In this document: positions 15,783-23,548 of the stretch, in pieces | How the letters are laid out: every line of letters begins with the position of its first letter | Numbering within the stretch: position 1 is the first letter of the stretch | Origin: Planctomycetota bacterium | GTDB taxonomy: Bacteria > Planctomycetota > Phycisphaerae > Sedimentisphaerales > Anaerobacaceae | Direction: 5' to 3' | DNA: 32,330 bases | Assembly: GCA_019456145.1 (NCBI GenBank) | Contig: VRUL01000051.1 | Span: 1 to 32,330 of the forward strand | The notes under the pieces: generated by a model | Told to the model about the DNA's origin: nothing | The model's database searches: none | The model's input: the letters and a program-made list of their open reading frames with translations, nothing else | Position numbers and translations under genes: made by a program

Positions 15783-18661
15783 AACAATGGCGTTTCGAGG
15801 TTTTCAATCGGTCGGGCTTTTCCGATGTGCACGGTAACAGCGTTCTGGAAGAGATCAAAGAGCTGGGCATCGGTTCGGTCGAAGCGGTCCAGTCAGCTAA
15901 AGTCTTTCTCATTGATTCCGATTTCGATGATAATTTTGCGCAGCGTATTGGTAAAGAGCTTCTTAGCGACCCGGTTTGCGAAGAATATTATATTGGCAGA
16001 AGCGGACCGCCGGCCGGCCTGGCAAAAGCAACACTAATCGAGGTCCATTTGAAAAGCGGCGTCACCGACCCGGTTGCCGAGTCCGTAACGGCGGCATTAG
16101 CCGATATGGGTATGAAAGCAGGTAATGTTCGAACCGCGCGAAAGTATGTCCTCCTGGGCGGTCTAAACCAAAGCCATACTGATACTATTGCAAAAAAAAT
16201 TCTGGCAAACGATGTCATCGAGACTGTCATAATCGGCAGTGAAGCCGAGCCGCCAAGCCCGCATCTAAAACCATACGAATTGCAGATAGTGCATTGGCCC
16301 ATCCGCGACCTTGACGATGACGGTCTTACAGCGCTAAGCAAAGAAAAAGACCTGTTTTTGAATCTTGTCGAGATGCAGGCAATTCAGAAATACTATCGGC
16401 AGCTTGACCGGGAACCCACTGACGTTGAGCTGGAATCACTTGCCCAGACCTGGAGCGAGCACTGCGTACACAAAACGCTCAAAAGCTCTGTCGATATGTC
16501 AATTAACGGCAAAGAAATACATTTCGACAACTTATTAAAAGATACTATTTTCAAAGCCACCAAACAACTTAACAAAAGCTGGTGCATATCCGTATTTGTC
16601 GATAACGCAGGCGTAGTGGAATTCGACAAAGACACCGCCGTCTGCTTCAAGGTAGAAACCCATAATCGACCCTCCGCACTGGACCCTTATGGCGGTGCAG
16701 CTACGGGCATTGGCGGTGTAATTCGTGACCCTATGGGAACGGGCCTCGGCGCAAGACCCATCGCCAACACTGATATATTTTGCTTCGGCCCACCCGATAA
16801 AAAACTCGAAGATATCCCCAAGGGAGTTCTGCATCCCAGAAGGATTATGAAAGGCGTTGTAGCCGGTGTTCGCGATTACGGCAACAGAATGGGAATACCG
16901 ACAGTCAACGGCGCCATTTACTTCGACGACAGATACCTGGGTAATCCTTTGGTCTATTGCGGCAACATCGGCATAATGGACAAGAATAAATGTTTCAAAA
17001 ATCCACAGGTTGGAAATATCATTATCGTAGTCGGCGGTAAGACAGGACGGGATGGGATACACGGAGCAACTTTTTCAAGCGGCGAAATAACCCACGAATA
17101 TGAAGCAACCTTTTCCCACGCCGTCCAAATCGGCAATCCGATAACGGAAAAGAAAATGTTAGACGTGCTGATTCAGGCAAATGAGGCGAACCTTTATGAG
17201 GCAATCACCGATTGCGGGGCCGGCGGACTGAGCAGCGCGGTCGGCGAAATGGGCCAGGACATCGGGGTAGAAGTAGATTTGGAAAAAGTGCCGCTAAAAT
17301 ACGGCGGGCTGAACTATAACGAAATCTGGATTAGTGAAGCTCAGGAAAGAATGGTCATAGCCGTCAAACCCGAAAACGCCGAAGCGATACAGAAAATTTT
17401 CGACGATGAAAATGTCGAATCAACGGTCATAGGCAGGTTCACCGGCGATAAAAAGTTGATATTGCGATACGACGGTCAACAGGTAGCCGAAATGGATATG
17501 GATTTCCTGCACGACGGCGTACCTAAATACTCGCGCAAGGCGGTCTGGAACAAACCGGAGCTTACCGAGCCGAGCATTGCCGAAAAAGATAATTATAATG
17601 ACGAGCTTCTGCAAATTCTTTCATCTTATAATGTCGCCAGCAAGGAATGGGTAATCCGTCAATACGACCACGAGGTCCAGGGCAATTCGGTTGTCAAACC
17701 CCTGACCGGTGTAAAAAATGACGGCCCCAGCGATGCGGCGGTAATAAGGCCCAAGTTCGATTCGGACAGGGGCCTTGCGATTAGCTGCGGGATGAATCCG
17801 ATGTACGGCGATATTGACCCGTATTGGATGGCGCTGGCCGGTATCGACGAGGCAATTAGAAATCTTATATGCGTAGGCGGCCGGGCCGATAGGATCGCCC
17901 TGCTGGATAACTTCTCCTGGGCCAACTGCACAAAACCCGAAACATTCGGCGCATTAGTGCGGGCGTCCCAGGCCTGCCATGATGGTTCAATCGCCTTTGA
18001 GGCACCGTTTATCTCCGGCAAGGACTCGCTGAATAACGAATTCTCCTGCGAAGATGGAACACAAATATCCATCCCATCGACGCTTTTGATAAGCGCAATA
18101 TCGATAGTCGATGACGTCAATAAGTGCGTGACAATGGACGCCAAGAGAGCCACCAATTTACTCTTCGTAGTAGGTGAAACTAAAAACGAATTAGGCGGCT
18201 CACACTATTACAAAATCAACGGCCAGCTCGGAGCCAACGTCCCGAAGGCAGACCTTCAAACAGCTCCTAAAATCGCCCAAAAGATTTCTACGGCAATAGA
18301 GGAAGGCCTTATCATCAGTTGTCACGACTGCTCCGAGGGCGGGCTGGCTGTCGCACTGGCAGAGATGGCCTTTGCCGGCGGACTCGGTATAGAAGCGGAT
18401 TTGCGGGGCCTGCCGAAAAGCAAAGACTGTACGCGGGTAGATTCGCAACTGTTCAGTGAATCAAACTCACGCTATATCGTGGAAGTCGAGCCGGAAAATT
18501 ACGATGACTTTGCAAAGATGATGCTCAATGTCCCTTTCGGCCAGATTGGAAAGGTAACAGCAGAACAAACGCTCACCATAAAAGCAGAAGACGGCAAAAA
18601 AGTAATCGAACTGGATTTGGACTCACTAAAAAAGGCCTGGCAAAAACCACTGGATTGGTAA
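15779..18661 (+). CDS. purL: FGAM synthase PurL with two fused N-terminal PurS-like domains
   Basis: A 960-residue protein catalysing the ATP-dependent conversion of FGAR to FGAM in purine synthesis. Residues 1-75 and 84-155 look like two tandem PurS domains (the second reads LIEVHLKSGVTDPVAESVTAAL). PurL proper follows: SEHCVHK at 226-232, then VETHNRPSALDPYGGAATGIGG in the ATP site, and the duplicated half starting near residue 620 (ISGKDSLNNEF, SCHDCSEGGLAVALAEMAF). There is no glutaminase domain; that is encoded by purQ 19 bases downstream. Elsewhere PurS is a separate dimer-forming protein, or its equivalent is the N-terminus of large-type PurL. It starts with GTG overlapping the tyrA stop. 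Confidence 0.95.
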   Translation: MKQWRFEVFNRSGFSDVHGNSVLEEIKELGIGSVEAVQSAKVFLIDSDFDDNFAQRIGKELLSDPVCEEYYIGRSGPPAGLAKATLIEVHLKSGVTDPVAESVTAALADMGMKAGNVRTARKYVLLGGLNQSHTDTIAKKILANDVIETVIIGSEAEPPSPHLKPYELQIVHWPIRDLDDDGLTALSKEKDLFLNLVEMQAIQKYYRQLDREPTDVELESLAQTWSEHCVHKTLKSSVDMSINGKEIHFDNLLKDTIFKATKQLNKSWCISVFVDNAGVVEFDKDTAVCFKVETHNRPSALDPYGGAATGIGGVIRDPMGTGLGARPIANTDIFCFGPPDKKLEDIPKGVLHPRRIMKGVVAGVRDYGNRMGIPTVNGAIYFDDRYLGNPLVYCGNIGIMDKNKCFKNPQVGNIIIVVGGKTGRDGIHGATFSSGEITHEYEATFSHAVQIGNPITEKKMLDVLIQANEANLYEAITDCGAGGLSSAVGEMGQDIGVEVDLEKVPLKYGGLNYNEIWISEAQERMVIAVKPENAEAIQKIFDDENVESTVIGRFTGDKKLILRYDGQQVAEMDMDFLHDGVPKYSRKAVWNKPELTEPSIAEKDNYNDELLQILSSYNVASKEWVIRQYDHEVQGNSVVKPLTGVKNDGPSDAAVIRPKFDSDRGLAISCGMNPMYGDIDPYWMALAGIDEAIRNLICVGGRADRIALLDNFSWANCTKPETFGALVRASQACHDGSIAFEAPFISGKDSLNNEFSCEDGTQISIPSTLLISAISIVDDVNKCVTMDAKRATNLLFVVGETKNELGGSHYYKINGQLGANVPKADLQTAPKIAQKISTAIEEGLIISCHDCSEGGLAVALAEMAFAGGLGIEADLRGLPKSKDCTRVDSQLFSESNSRYIVEVEPENYDDFAKMMLNVPFGQIGKVTAEQTLTIKAEDGKKVIELDLDSLKKAWQKPLDW

Positions 18662-18680
18662 CTATAAATAGGGATATTGG

Positions 18681-19466
18681 ATGAAGAAGGTTAAAGCAAT
18701 AGTCTTACGGGCGGCAGGGATAAACTGCGATATGGAAACCGAGGATGCGCTTGAACTGGCGGGGGCAGAAGCCGAGCGCGTGCACATAAACAGAATAATT
18801 GAAGATAAAAAGCTGCTCGACCAATGCCAGATACTTGTTTTTCCCGGGGGCTTTAGCTATGGCGACGATGTAGCGGCAGGTAAAATATTAGCTAATCAAA
18901 TCGTACATCACCTACACGAACCCGTACAGAAATTCATTGATGACGGCAAACTCGTGCTTGGAATCTGCAACGGCTTCCAGGTGCTGATCAAAACTGGAAT
19001 CCTGCCGGGCAATGGACAAAGCGGAGGTCAGGATACTGTAACCATAACCGATAACGACAGCAACAAATTCGAGGATAGATGGGTGTACCTTGCGCCGCAA
19101 ACCGAAAAATGTATTTTTATCGAGGCCGGCAGGCAAATCTATCTGCCCATCGCACACGCCGAAGGCAAGATTGTAACTAAAGATGAGGCCGCTCTGGAAT
19201 CATTAAAATCCGAAGGACACGTTGCATTTAAGTATGTTGATGAAAATGGCGAGGAAGGCCCCTACCCCATTAATCCGAACGGATCAGTGGATTCGATAGC
19301 CGGCCTGACGGATACCACCGGCCGGATCCTGGGACTTATGCCGCACCCCGAAAGACACGTTCGCCCAACCCAGCATCCGCACTGGACCCGCTTAAAGGAT
19401 AAAACTGACGGCGACGGAATGACAATCTTCAACAACGCCGTCAAATACGTACAAGAAAACCTGTAA
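18681..19466 (+). CDS. purQ: FGAM synthase glutaminase subunit
   Basis: A 261-residue class I glutamine amidotransferase that supplies ammonia to PurL. Nucleophile Cys-96 lies in GICNGFQVL; His-222 and Glu-224 lie in HPERH. FPGGFSYGDD (54-63) is the oxyanion-side signature of PurQ. Length is a little above the usual 225-230 residues, as in the type that pairs with longer PurL proteins. It is the last gene of the tyrA-purL-purQ set; no clear terminator hairpin is visible in the 114 bases before the convergent gene. Confidence 0.95.
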   Translation: MKKVKAIVLRAAGINCDMETEDALELAGAEAERVHINRIIEDKKLLDQCQILVFPGGFSYGDDVAAGKILANQIVHHLHEPVQKFIDDGKLVLGICNGFQVLIKTGILPGNGQSGGQDTVTITDNDSNKFEDRWVYLAPQTEKCIFIEAGRQIYLPIAHAEGKIVTKDEAALESLKSEGHVAFKYVDENGEEGPYPINPNGSVDSIAGLTDTTGRILGLMPHPERHVRPTQHPHWTRLKDKTDGDGMTIFNNAVKYVQENL

Positions 19467-19580
19467 CGGTGCGGTAGTATTTAGGCCAACCGGTAACAAT
19501 CTGCCATTATTCTATAACTCACAATCAAGAAATGTTCGCTTTCCCCTTCAAGTAACACCGAATTGTGCAATTTCTCAACC

Positions 19581-20594
19581 TTACTCAGTTGTTTGGGGGG
19601 CATTTGCGATTTTGCCATTGTTAAGGTTCAAACCTTCTATTCGCAAAGAATGGTCAATAAACGATTTTGGAATAAAATACGGCGTCCCCGACCTAATACC
19701 TCTCAACATAAGGTGTCTTGATAGATACCAATTCCCTCCAATATAAATGAATGGTTTCGCCGGGTTTAATACATCACTTTTTATTTCATTCGGATTCTTC
19801 CCATGCAACGAGTAAGCCACACCTGGGCCTGATGGTAGAATGCGAAGAATTGCGTAAGCCGAATGCGGTAAGTAGGAAAGCTGCTCATCCGGTGTTTTTG
19901 GTACCGGCGGTATTGGAGTCAAGGTTTTATAAAATAGTACTATATCGTTGTCTCTCCGAAATTTTTGGCAGCTAATACTATGGAGTTGTTTGGCAAGGAC
20001 CTCCATTTCAGCAATCTCACTTTCGGAGAAGAACTCTCTCGTTTTATCCAACGGCGAAGAACTACGCAATAAATAGAATCTATCTCCACTGATAGATACC
20101 CATCTCCATCTGGATAATGTGAGGTTCTTGTATCGATTATGATTTTGTACAAACTCGATACATTTATCGAAAACATACAGATTTTCCGGAGTTAGAGCAG
20201 GTGACGTATATATAAAGGGTAAAGCAAGCTGGAGATAGATCGTGGCGATTACCAACAACAATATACTGAGGAAAACGATTGAGGCAATCGCGCTAAACCG
20301 GAGTGGTACAATTTTACTACGCAACGAACTAATCTTAATAGCAATTGCCATCGTAATAGCCAGCAAAAAGAATAGCAGATATGTAGGGAAGAAAAGTAAA
20401 TCAAGGGTACTATCCCGAAAGCTTGGAAATATATTAACTAAAAGGAAGCCAAACAAGAATAAGCTAAACCCCAGAAGAAGACTGATTCTCAAGACACGGC
20501 GGAGTAGACGAATTCTTTTCGTATTGCTATCTTTGATATCATCTTCAGGAGTTTTTTTGGCTAATTTCTGAGTATCCAAATTGTCGGAATTCAT
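19581..20594 (-). CDS. Hypothetical membrane protein
   Basis: A 337-residue protein. A charged N-terminus of about 33 residues is followed by three membrane segments: ISLLLGFSLFLFGFLLVNIF (about 37-56), LLFFPTYLLFFLLAITMAIA (about 65-84) and IASIVFLSILLLVIATIYLQ (about 103-122). Residues about 130-337 form a soluble domain with no motif I recognise; it contains several Trp/Tyr-rich stretches (LSRWRWVSISGDRFYLL). It is convergent with purQ and lies on the chromosomal side of the tRNA integration site. Function unknown. Confidence 0.6.
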   Translation of the reverse strand: MNSDNLDTQKLAKKTPEDDIKDSNTKRIRLLRRVLRISLLLGFSLFLFGFLLVNIFPSFRDSTLDLLFFPTYLLFFLLAITMAIAIKISSLRSKIVPLRFSAIASIVFLSILLLVIATIYLQLALPFIYTSPALTPENLYVFDKCIEFVQNHNRYKNLTLSRWRWVSISGDRFYLLRSSSPLDKTREFFSESEIAEMEVLAKQLHSISCQKFRRDNDIVLFYKTLTPIPPVPKTPDEQLSYLPHSAYAILRILPSGPGVAYSLHGKNPNEIKSDVLNPAKPFIYIGGNWYLSRHLMLRGIRSGTPYFIPKSFIDHSLRIEGLNLNNGKIANAPQTTE

Positions 20595-20598
20595 ATTC

Positions 20599-20829
20599 TT
20601 ATCCTACATATTCTGAATTAACAATACAAAGAATCTGCCTATAGTTCATCCGGCCGGTCAAGTAGAAGTATCTATCTACATCGTGGTCGCCGGTGTGCTT
20701 GGCGATTATCCGGCTATTAGCGTAAATACAAGTCTTCACGGTACCTCCGCTATTATTTAGCTGGCTGAATATTACCGGCAAACCGCCCACGATGTCAACT
20801 ATATATATACGCCGGCCTGATTTGGGCAA
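20599..20829 (-). pseudogene. RHS/YD-repeat protein fragment
   Basis: A 76-codon frame whose product reads IYIVDIVGGLPVIF, then CIYANSRIIAKHTGDHDVDRYFYL. This is the pattern of RHS-repeat core domains (YIYANSQIIAQH..., RYFYLHDRLGSVRQ) common in planctomycetes, from memory. The conserved DRLGSVRQ segment is degraded to TGRMNYRQI and the frame ends soon after, so I read it as a decayed piece of a large RHS protein gene. The start codon is arbitrary. Confidence 0.45.
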
Positions 20830-20955
20830 GAACTTTTATTGCGAATAGTGATTTTTGATTAAAAGAACTTGACCCAACTTATAATGTTGGATAGTAGTAT
20901 GCCCTGAATTTTCTTGCTATATTTTAATACGGAATGTAAATTAAGCCTGTAATCA

Positions 20956-21029
20956 GGGCCCGTAGCTCAGCTGGTCAGAGCAGTGGACTCATAATCCATT
21001 GGTCGAAGGTTCGAATCCTTCCGGGCCCA
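20956..21029 (+). tRNA. tRNA with CAU anticodon (Met, or lysidine-modified Ile2)
   Basis: A 74-base cloverleaf. Acceptor stem GGGCCCG/CGGGCCC is perfect, with discriminator A at 21029; D arm GCTC/GAGC; anticodon stem GTGGA/TCCAT with one G-U pair around loop CTCATAA (CAU at 20990-20992); T arm GAAGG TTCGAAT CCTTC. CCA is not encoded. Elongator Met and Ile2 both carry CAU, and I cannot separate them by eye. A possible promoter is TTGCTA, 17 bases, TAAATT just upstream. The 3' half is the integration target of the element to its right, and an intrinsic terminator follows at 21039. Confidence 0.95.
20975..21029. other. Integration site (attL) in the tRNA 3' half, maximum extent
   Basis: The integrase gene runs into the tRNA from its 3' side and stops at 20975, inside the D arm. 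Tyrosine recombinases of integrative elements commonly use tRNA 3' halves as attB, so the crossover should lie in this stretch. I searched the rest of the window by eye for a second copy of the T arm or acceptor end and found none, so attR is outside the window or too degraded to see. Confidence 0.6.
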
Positions 21030-22420
21030 TTGGTTTTTGACTCGTTGTCAGATGATGACAATGAGTCTTTTTTTGTTTCTAAGTCTACTATATTCAAGCC
21101 GTTATGAATATTGACCACACTTGCCGATAATCGCTCTGTGTTACCTCCTTGTGTGCCATCTGCGGACATTGAAACACTATCAGAGTAAGCAGAACCTGTC
21201 CGTTTTCCTGTCCATTTTCTTGTCAACGGATTGTCAGCCAAAACCGCCCTGCCGTCCGTGCCTGTAGCAACCACTTCAGTCGCTTGGGTTCCTGGCCAAG
21301 GATAGTCCGGTAGATTCTCTATCGCTCGCCTTATGTCATAAACCCGAACGTGGGTATATGTGCCTAACGTCAGATTCGATTTGTCGCTGTGCCGCATTAT
21401 CGTCATTTGTTCTTTCAGTGATGCCCCGGTCCTGTCAAGCTCGGTTGCGAGTGTGTGACGCAGCGAATGAAATACAATTTTGCGTCCAGTATCATCGACA
21501 ACGGGTATGTTCGCAGCCTGACAGTCGGCGTGGAGCATTTTGGCAGTGCGATAATGGCTCGGCATATCGAACGCCTTTGCATTCGGTAACTTATCTGCAA
21601 AGAACGCTCTCAACTGTGCCACTCGTTTGTACTTCAATAACTGGACAGCCTTTTTTCCATCCTTGCAAAATTCGGGCTTGACTGTCGCTGTAGCCACATC
21701 GAAATCGAATGAGCCAGCAGTCAAGGACTGCAACTCCCGTACTCGCAGGCCCGTTTCTATTCCCGTCAAATACAATACGGCACGAGCGAATCCCGACATT
21801 CCAAAACGAAACGGAGCTTTTTCCGTAACAGCAAGCAACCTACAAACTTCGTCATAATCGAGTGGACGCCGGTCAGCCTCGACAGTTTTTAATCGCTTCA
21901 AATACGCAACAGGCGATTCAGCAGACCTTCGTTCTCGTACCATCCACACACAGAACATTCGGATGCTCGTCAGGTAATGGTTAAATGTCGTGTTGCTTAT
22001 AGTATCACCGTTCCGCTTCTTCAGGTTGGTGAGGAAATCCATTATTTTGTTTGCCTGTATGTCGCTCCAATAGCAGAATCCGCAACCGTCAAAAATCCGC
22101 TTAATCCGCGCGAGCGTTATTCTGACATGAGTATCACTGTTGCCAGCGGTTAGCGATTTGCGAAAATCCTCCAAATGCTCCAAGAGCGGGCGTTTTTTGT
22201 GTTCTGCGTACTTGTCGGTTAGTCCAGCTTGACAGCGTTCGGCTTGGCGTTCAAGTTGTGCTGCTTTCTGTCTCGTGGCGGCCTTGTCTGCATATCCTCT
22301 TACCCGCTTTGTTGTTCCATCCTTGTTTCGGTATTCGATATACCAGCACTTGGATTCTCTCGTAACGTTTTTGCCGTTGGTCAGTTTTACTTTCCGTTTT
22401 CGTTTGAATATGCATGCCAT
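20975..22420 (-). CDS. Tyrosine recombinase (integrase) ending inside the tRNA gene
   Basis: A 481-residue phage-type integrase. Residues 1-70 are a basic arm-binding region, about 78-170 a SAM-like core-binding domain, about 185-370 the catalytic domain with Arg-226 (GLRVREL), His-318 and Arg-321 (HSLRHT), His-344 (RHSD) and the nucleophile Tyr-355 (GTYTH). A low-complexity Ser/Thr-rich tail follows, and the last 17 residues (GPGRIRTFDQWIMSPLL) are the reverse reading of the tRNA gene. These tail residues are dictated by the tRNA, so the functional protein probably does not depend on them. AAGGTGA lies just before the ATG. The gene starts 4 bases after the XRE gene stop, so both are read from the promoter at 22657-22685. 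Confidence 0.9.
   Translation of the reverse strand: MACIFKRKRKVKLTNGKNVTRESKCWYIEYRNKDGTTKRVRGYADKAATRQKAAQLERQAERCQAGLTDKYAEHKKRPLLEHLEDFRKSLTAGNSDTHVRITLARIKRIFDGCGFCYWSDIQANKIMDFLTNLKKRNGDTISNTTFNHYLTSIRMFCVWMVRERRSAESPVAYLKRLKTVEADRRPLDYDEVCRLLAVTEKAPFRFGMSGFARAVLYLTGIETGLRVRELQSLTAGSFDFDVATATVKPEFCKDGKKAVQLLKYKRVAQLRAFFADKLPNAKAFDMPSHYRTAKMLHADCQAANIPVVDDTGRKIVFHSLRHTLATELDRTGASLKEQMTIMRHSDKSNLTLGTYTHVRVYDIRRAIENLPDYPWPGTQATEVVATGTDGRAVLADNPLTRKWTGKRTGSAYSDSVSMSADGTQGGNTERLSASVVNIHNGLNIVDLETKKDSLSSSDNESKTNGPGRIRTFDQWIMSPLL
21039..21074 (+). terminator. Intrinsic terminator after the tRNA
   Basis: GACTCGTTGTCA and TGACAATGAGTC form a 12-bp stem (one G-T pair) around loop GATGA, followed by seven T. 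It ends tRNA transcription. It lies inside the 3' part of the integrase frame, so it is brought by the integrated element. Confidence 0.85.
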
Positions 22421-22424
22421 AATA

Positions 22425-22634
22425 TCACCTTGCCTTTTTCTTGCTCTTTTTTGCGATAGTCAGCCCAAAATACTTGAGCAGAATATCAGCGGTCTCGACC
22501 GTACAGGTTCGACCCTGCATTATCCGGCATAATTGATCTTCGCCGACACCAGTTTCTTTGGCTATTCTGTACCTCGTCTTGCCACAGGTCTTGATATGCT
22601 TTCTGATAGTATCAATAATCATGCGAATAATCAT
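22425..22634 (-). CDS. Small XRE/Cro-type DNA-binding protein
   Basis: A 69-residue protein with a helix-turn-helix at about residues 20-45 (RYRIAKETGVGEDQLCRIMQG), followed by TVETADILLKYFGL as in lambda-repressor-like folds, and a basic tail (KKSKKKAR). I chose the ATG at 22634: AAGGA lies about 8 bases upstream and a strong promoter sits just before it, while a longer frame from 22685 would begin on the -35 box. It is cotranscribed with the integrase gene. The inverted repeat over the -35 box is a likely operator for this protein, so it probably regulates itself and integrase. Confidence 0.8.
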   Translation of the reverse strand: MIIRMIIDTIRKHIKTCGKTRYRIAKETGVGEDQLCRIMQGRTCTVETADILLKYFGLTIAKKSKKKAR

Positions 22635-22656
22635 ATATCGTAATTCCTTCACATAC

Positions 22657-22685
22657 AATATAAACATATACTTGGTAGTTGTCAA
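22657..22685 (-). promoter_or_regulatory. Strong promoter for the XRE-integrase operon
   Basis: On the minus strand, TTGACA (22680-22685) and TATATT (22657-22662) are separated by exactly 17 bases. Transcription would start near 22650, about 15 bases before the XRE start codon. Confidence 0.75.
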
Positions 22686-22689
22686 GTAT
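22668..22689. promoter_or_regulatory. Operator-like inverted repeat over the -35 box
   Basis: ATACTTG, 8 bases, CAAGTAT: a perfect 7-bp inverted repeat with half-sites one helical turn or so apart, overlapping the -35 box and spacer. A bound XRE dimer would block the promoter. Binding is inferred. Confidence 0.6.
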
Positions 22690-22857
22690 TATCTTCACGG
22701 AAATCAATTTTTTTCACTTTTCTTCAACTTCGCCCTGTAACAAAAGCTCTATAACAATGTTTCACAAAAAACATCGTTTTTTCGCGCCGTTTTTACTTTC
22801 ATATACTTAATCACTAATATTTTACTCATAGGAACTACTCATAGAGCATACAGAGAA

Positions 22858-22972
22858 TAAAACAGGTAAGGGGGTGGAATATACGTAAGGCGCAGTTGTA
22901 GAGAACTGTTGAAGCTGTTTTTCCAATCCTTGTTTTTGCGCTGTTATTGAACATTGGCTTTTACCTGTTTTA
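22858..22972. repeat. Long-range 12-bp inverted repeat in the intergenic region 22690-22986
   Basis: TAAAACAGGTAA (22858-22869) and its exact reverse complement TTACCTGTTTTA (22961-22972) bracket 91 bases that also contain CAGTT/AACTG repeats (22893-22908). No reading frame is supported between 22690 and 22986. Such nested repeats occur at replication origins, transfer origins and phage control regions; which one applies cannot be told. Confidence 0.5.
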
Positions 22973-22986
22973 ACCTCAACATGTGT

Positions 22987-23529
22987 TCACAACTGTTGAG
23001 CAACAGTTGTTGACGAATGTTGATTCTGTTTTTTGTCTGAGTTCCTGCCATAGCTGTTTCCCTTAGAGAAGCCAAGATGTTGAGTGCGCTTCTGTCTTTT
23101 CTTAACTACAAATTCATCTGTTCCAAATGTTTCCCAACGGTCGCTTATAGCGTACAGGCTCTTGTCCTTATGCAGCCCAAATCCTGACTTAGCTATATCA
23201 ATAAGCCCTACCCGGACAAGCTCATCAATTGCCTTAGTAAACTTATTATTTGATATGCCCCACTTCTCTAATGCCTCATCGTAAGTAAACTGGATTTCGC
23301 CCTGATTGGCAAGATAGTATTCTTTCTTACGTCTTGGTGCATGTTCTATTGGTTTCCATTGACACTTGTTCAGGAAGATCATAAAGACCTGACAGGCAGC
23401 AGCGGTTTTCAAATCCAGAAATGCCTCTGATGTTATCTGTTTTCGGGACACAAACATCCTGCCCCACTTGACATCTTTGAATTTCTGCTCTCTTGTTTTC
23501 AATCCGTCTATTTCGCTCTTTTTAGCCAT
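22987..23529 (-). CDS. Winged-helix protein, replication/maintenance-like
   Basis: A 180-residue protein from ATG 23529 (20 bases after the ParB fusion gene); a longer frame from 23574 would overlap that gene. The middle part looks like a winged helix: FTYDEALEKWGISNNKFTKAIDELVRVGLIDIAKSGFG, then SLYAISDRWETFGTDEF. That pattern, including the YaiSdRWexfGTxeF end, is familiar from small phage and plasmid proteins sometimes called replication or partition-associated; I cannot name the family with certainty. The N-terminus starts with basic residues, and the tail after residue 140 is basic and low in complexity. It is the last gene of the operon starting at 25921. Confidence 0.65.
   Translation of the reverse strand: MAKKSEIDGLKTREQKFKDVKWGRMFVSRKQITSEAFLDLKTAAACQVFMIFLNKCQWKPIEHAPRRKKEYYLANQGEIQFTYDEALEKWGISNNKFTKAIDELVRVGLIDIAKSGFGLHKDKSLYAISDRWETFGTDEFVVKKRQKRTQHLGFSKGNSYGRNSDKKQNQHSSTTVAQQL
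22989..23010. repeat. 10-bp palindrome at the end of the winged-helix gene
   Basis: ACAACTGTTG, AG, CAACAGTTGT is a perfect inverted repeat with a 2-base centre. It encodes the last residues of the winged-helix gene (TVAQQL and stop). The same AACTGTTG word recurs at 22904-22911. No T-run follows, so a protein-binding site is as likely as a transcript end. Confidence 0.5.
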
Positions 23530-23548
23530 AAATTCTACTTCGATATAC

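Noticed and set aside
22690..22857. CRISPR-like repeats or a small RNA (repeated TACTCATA words near 22824-22842)
   Set aside because: Only two short direct copies, with no regular spacers and no cas genes in the window.
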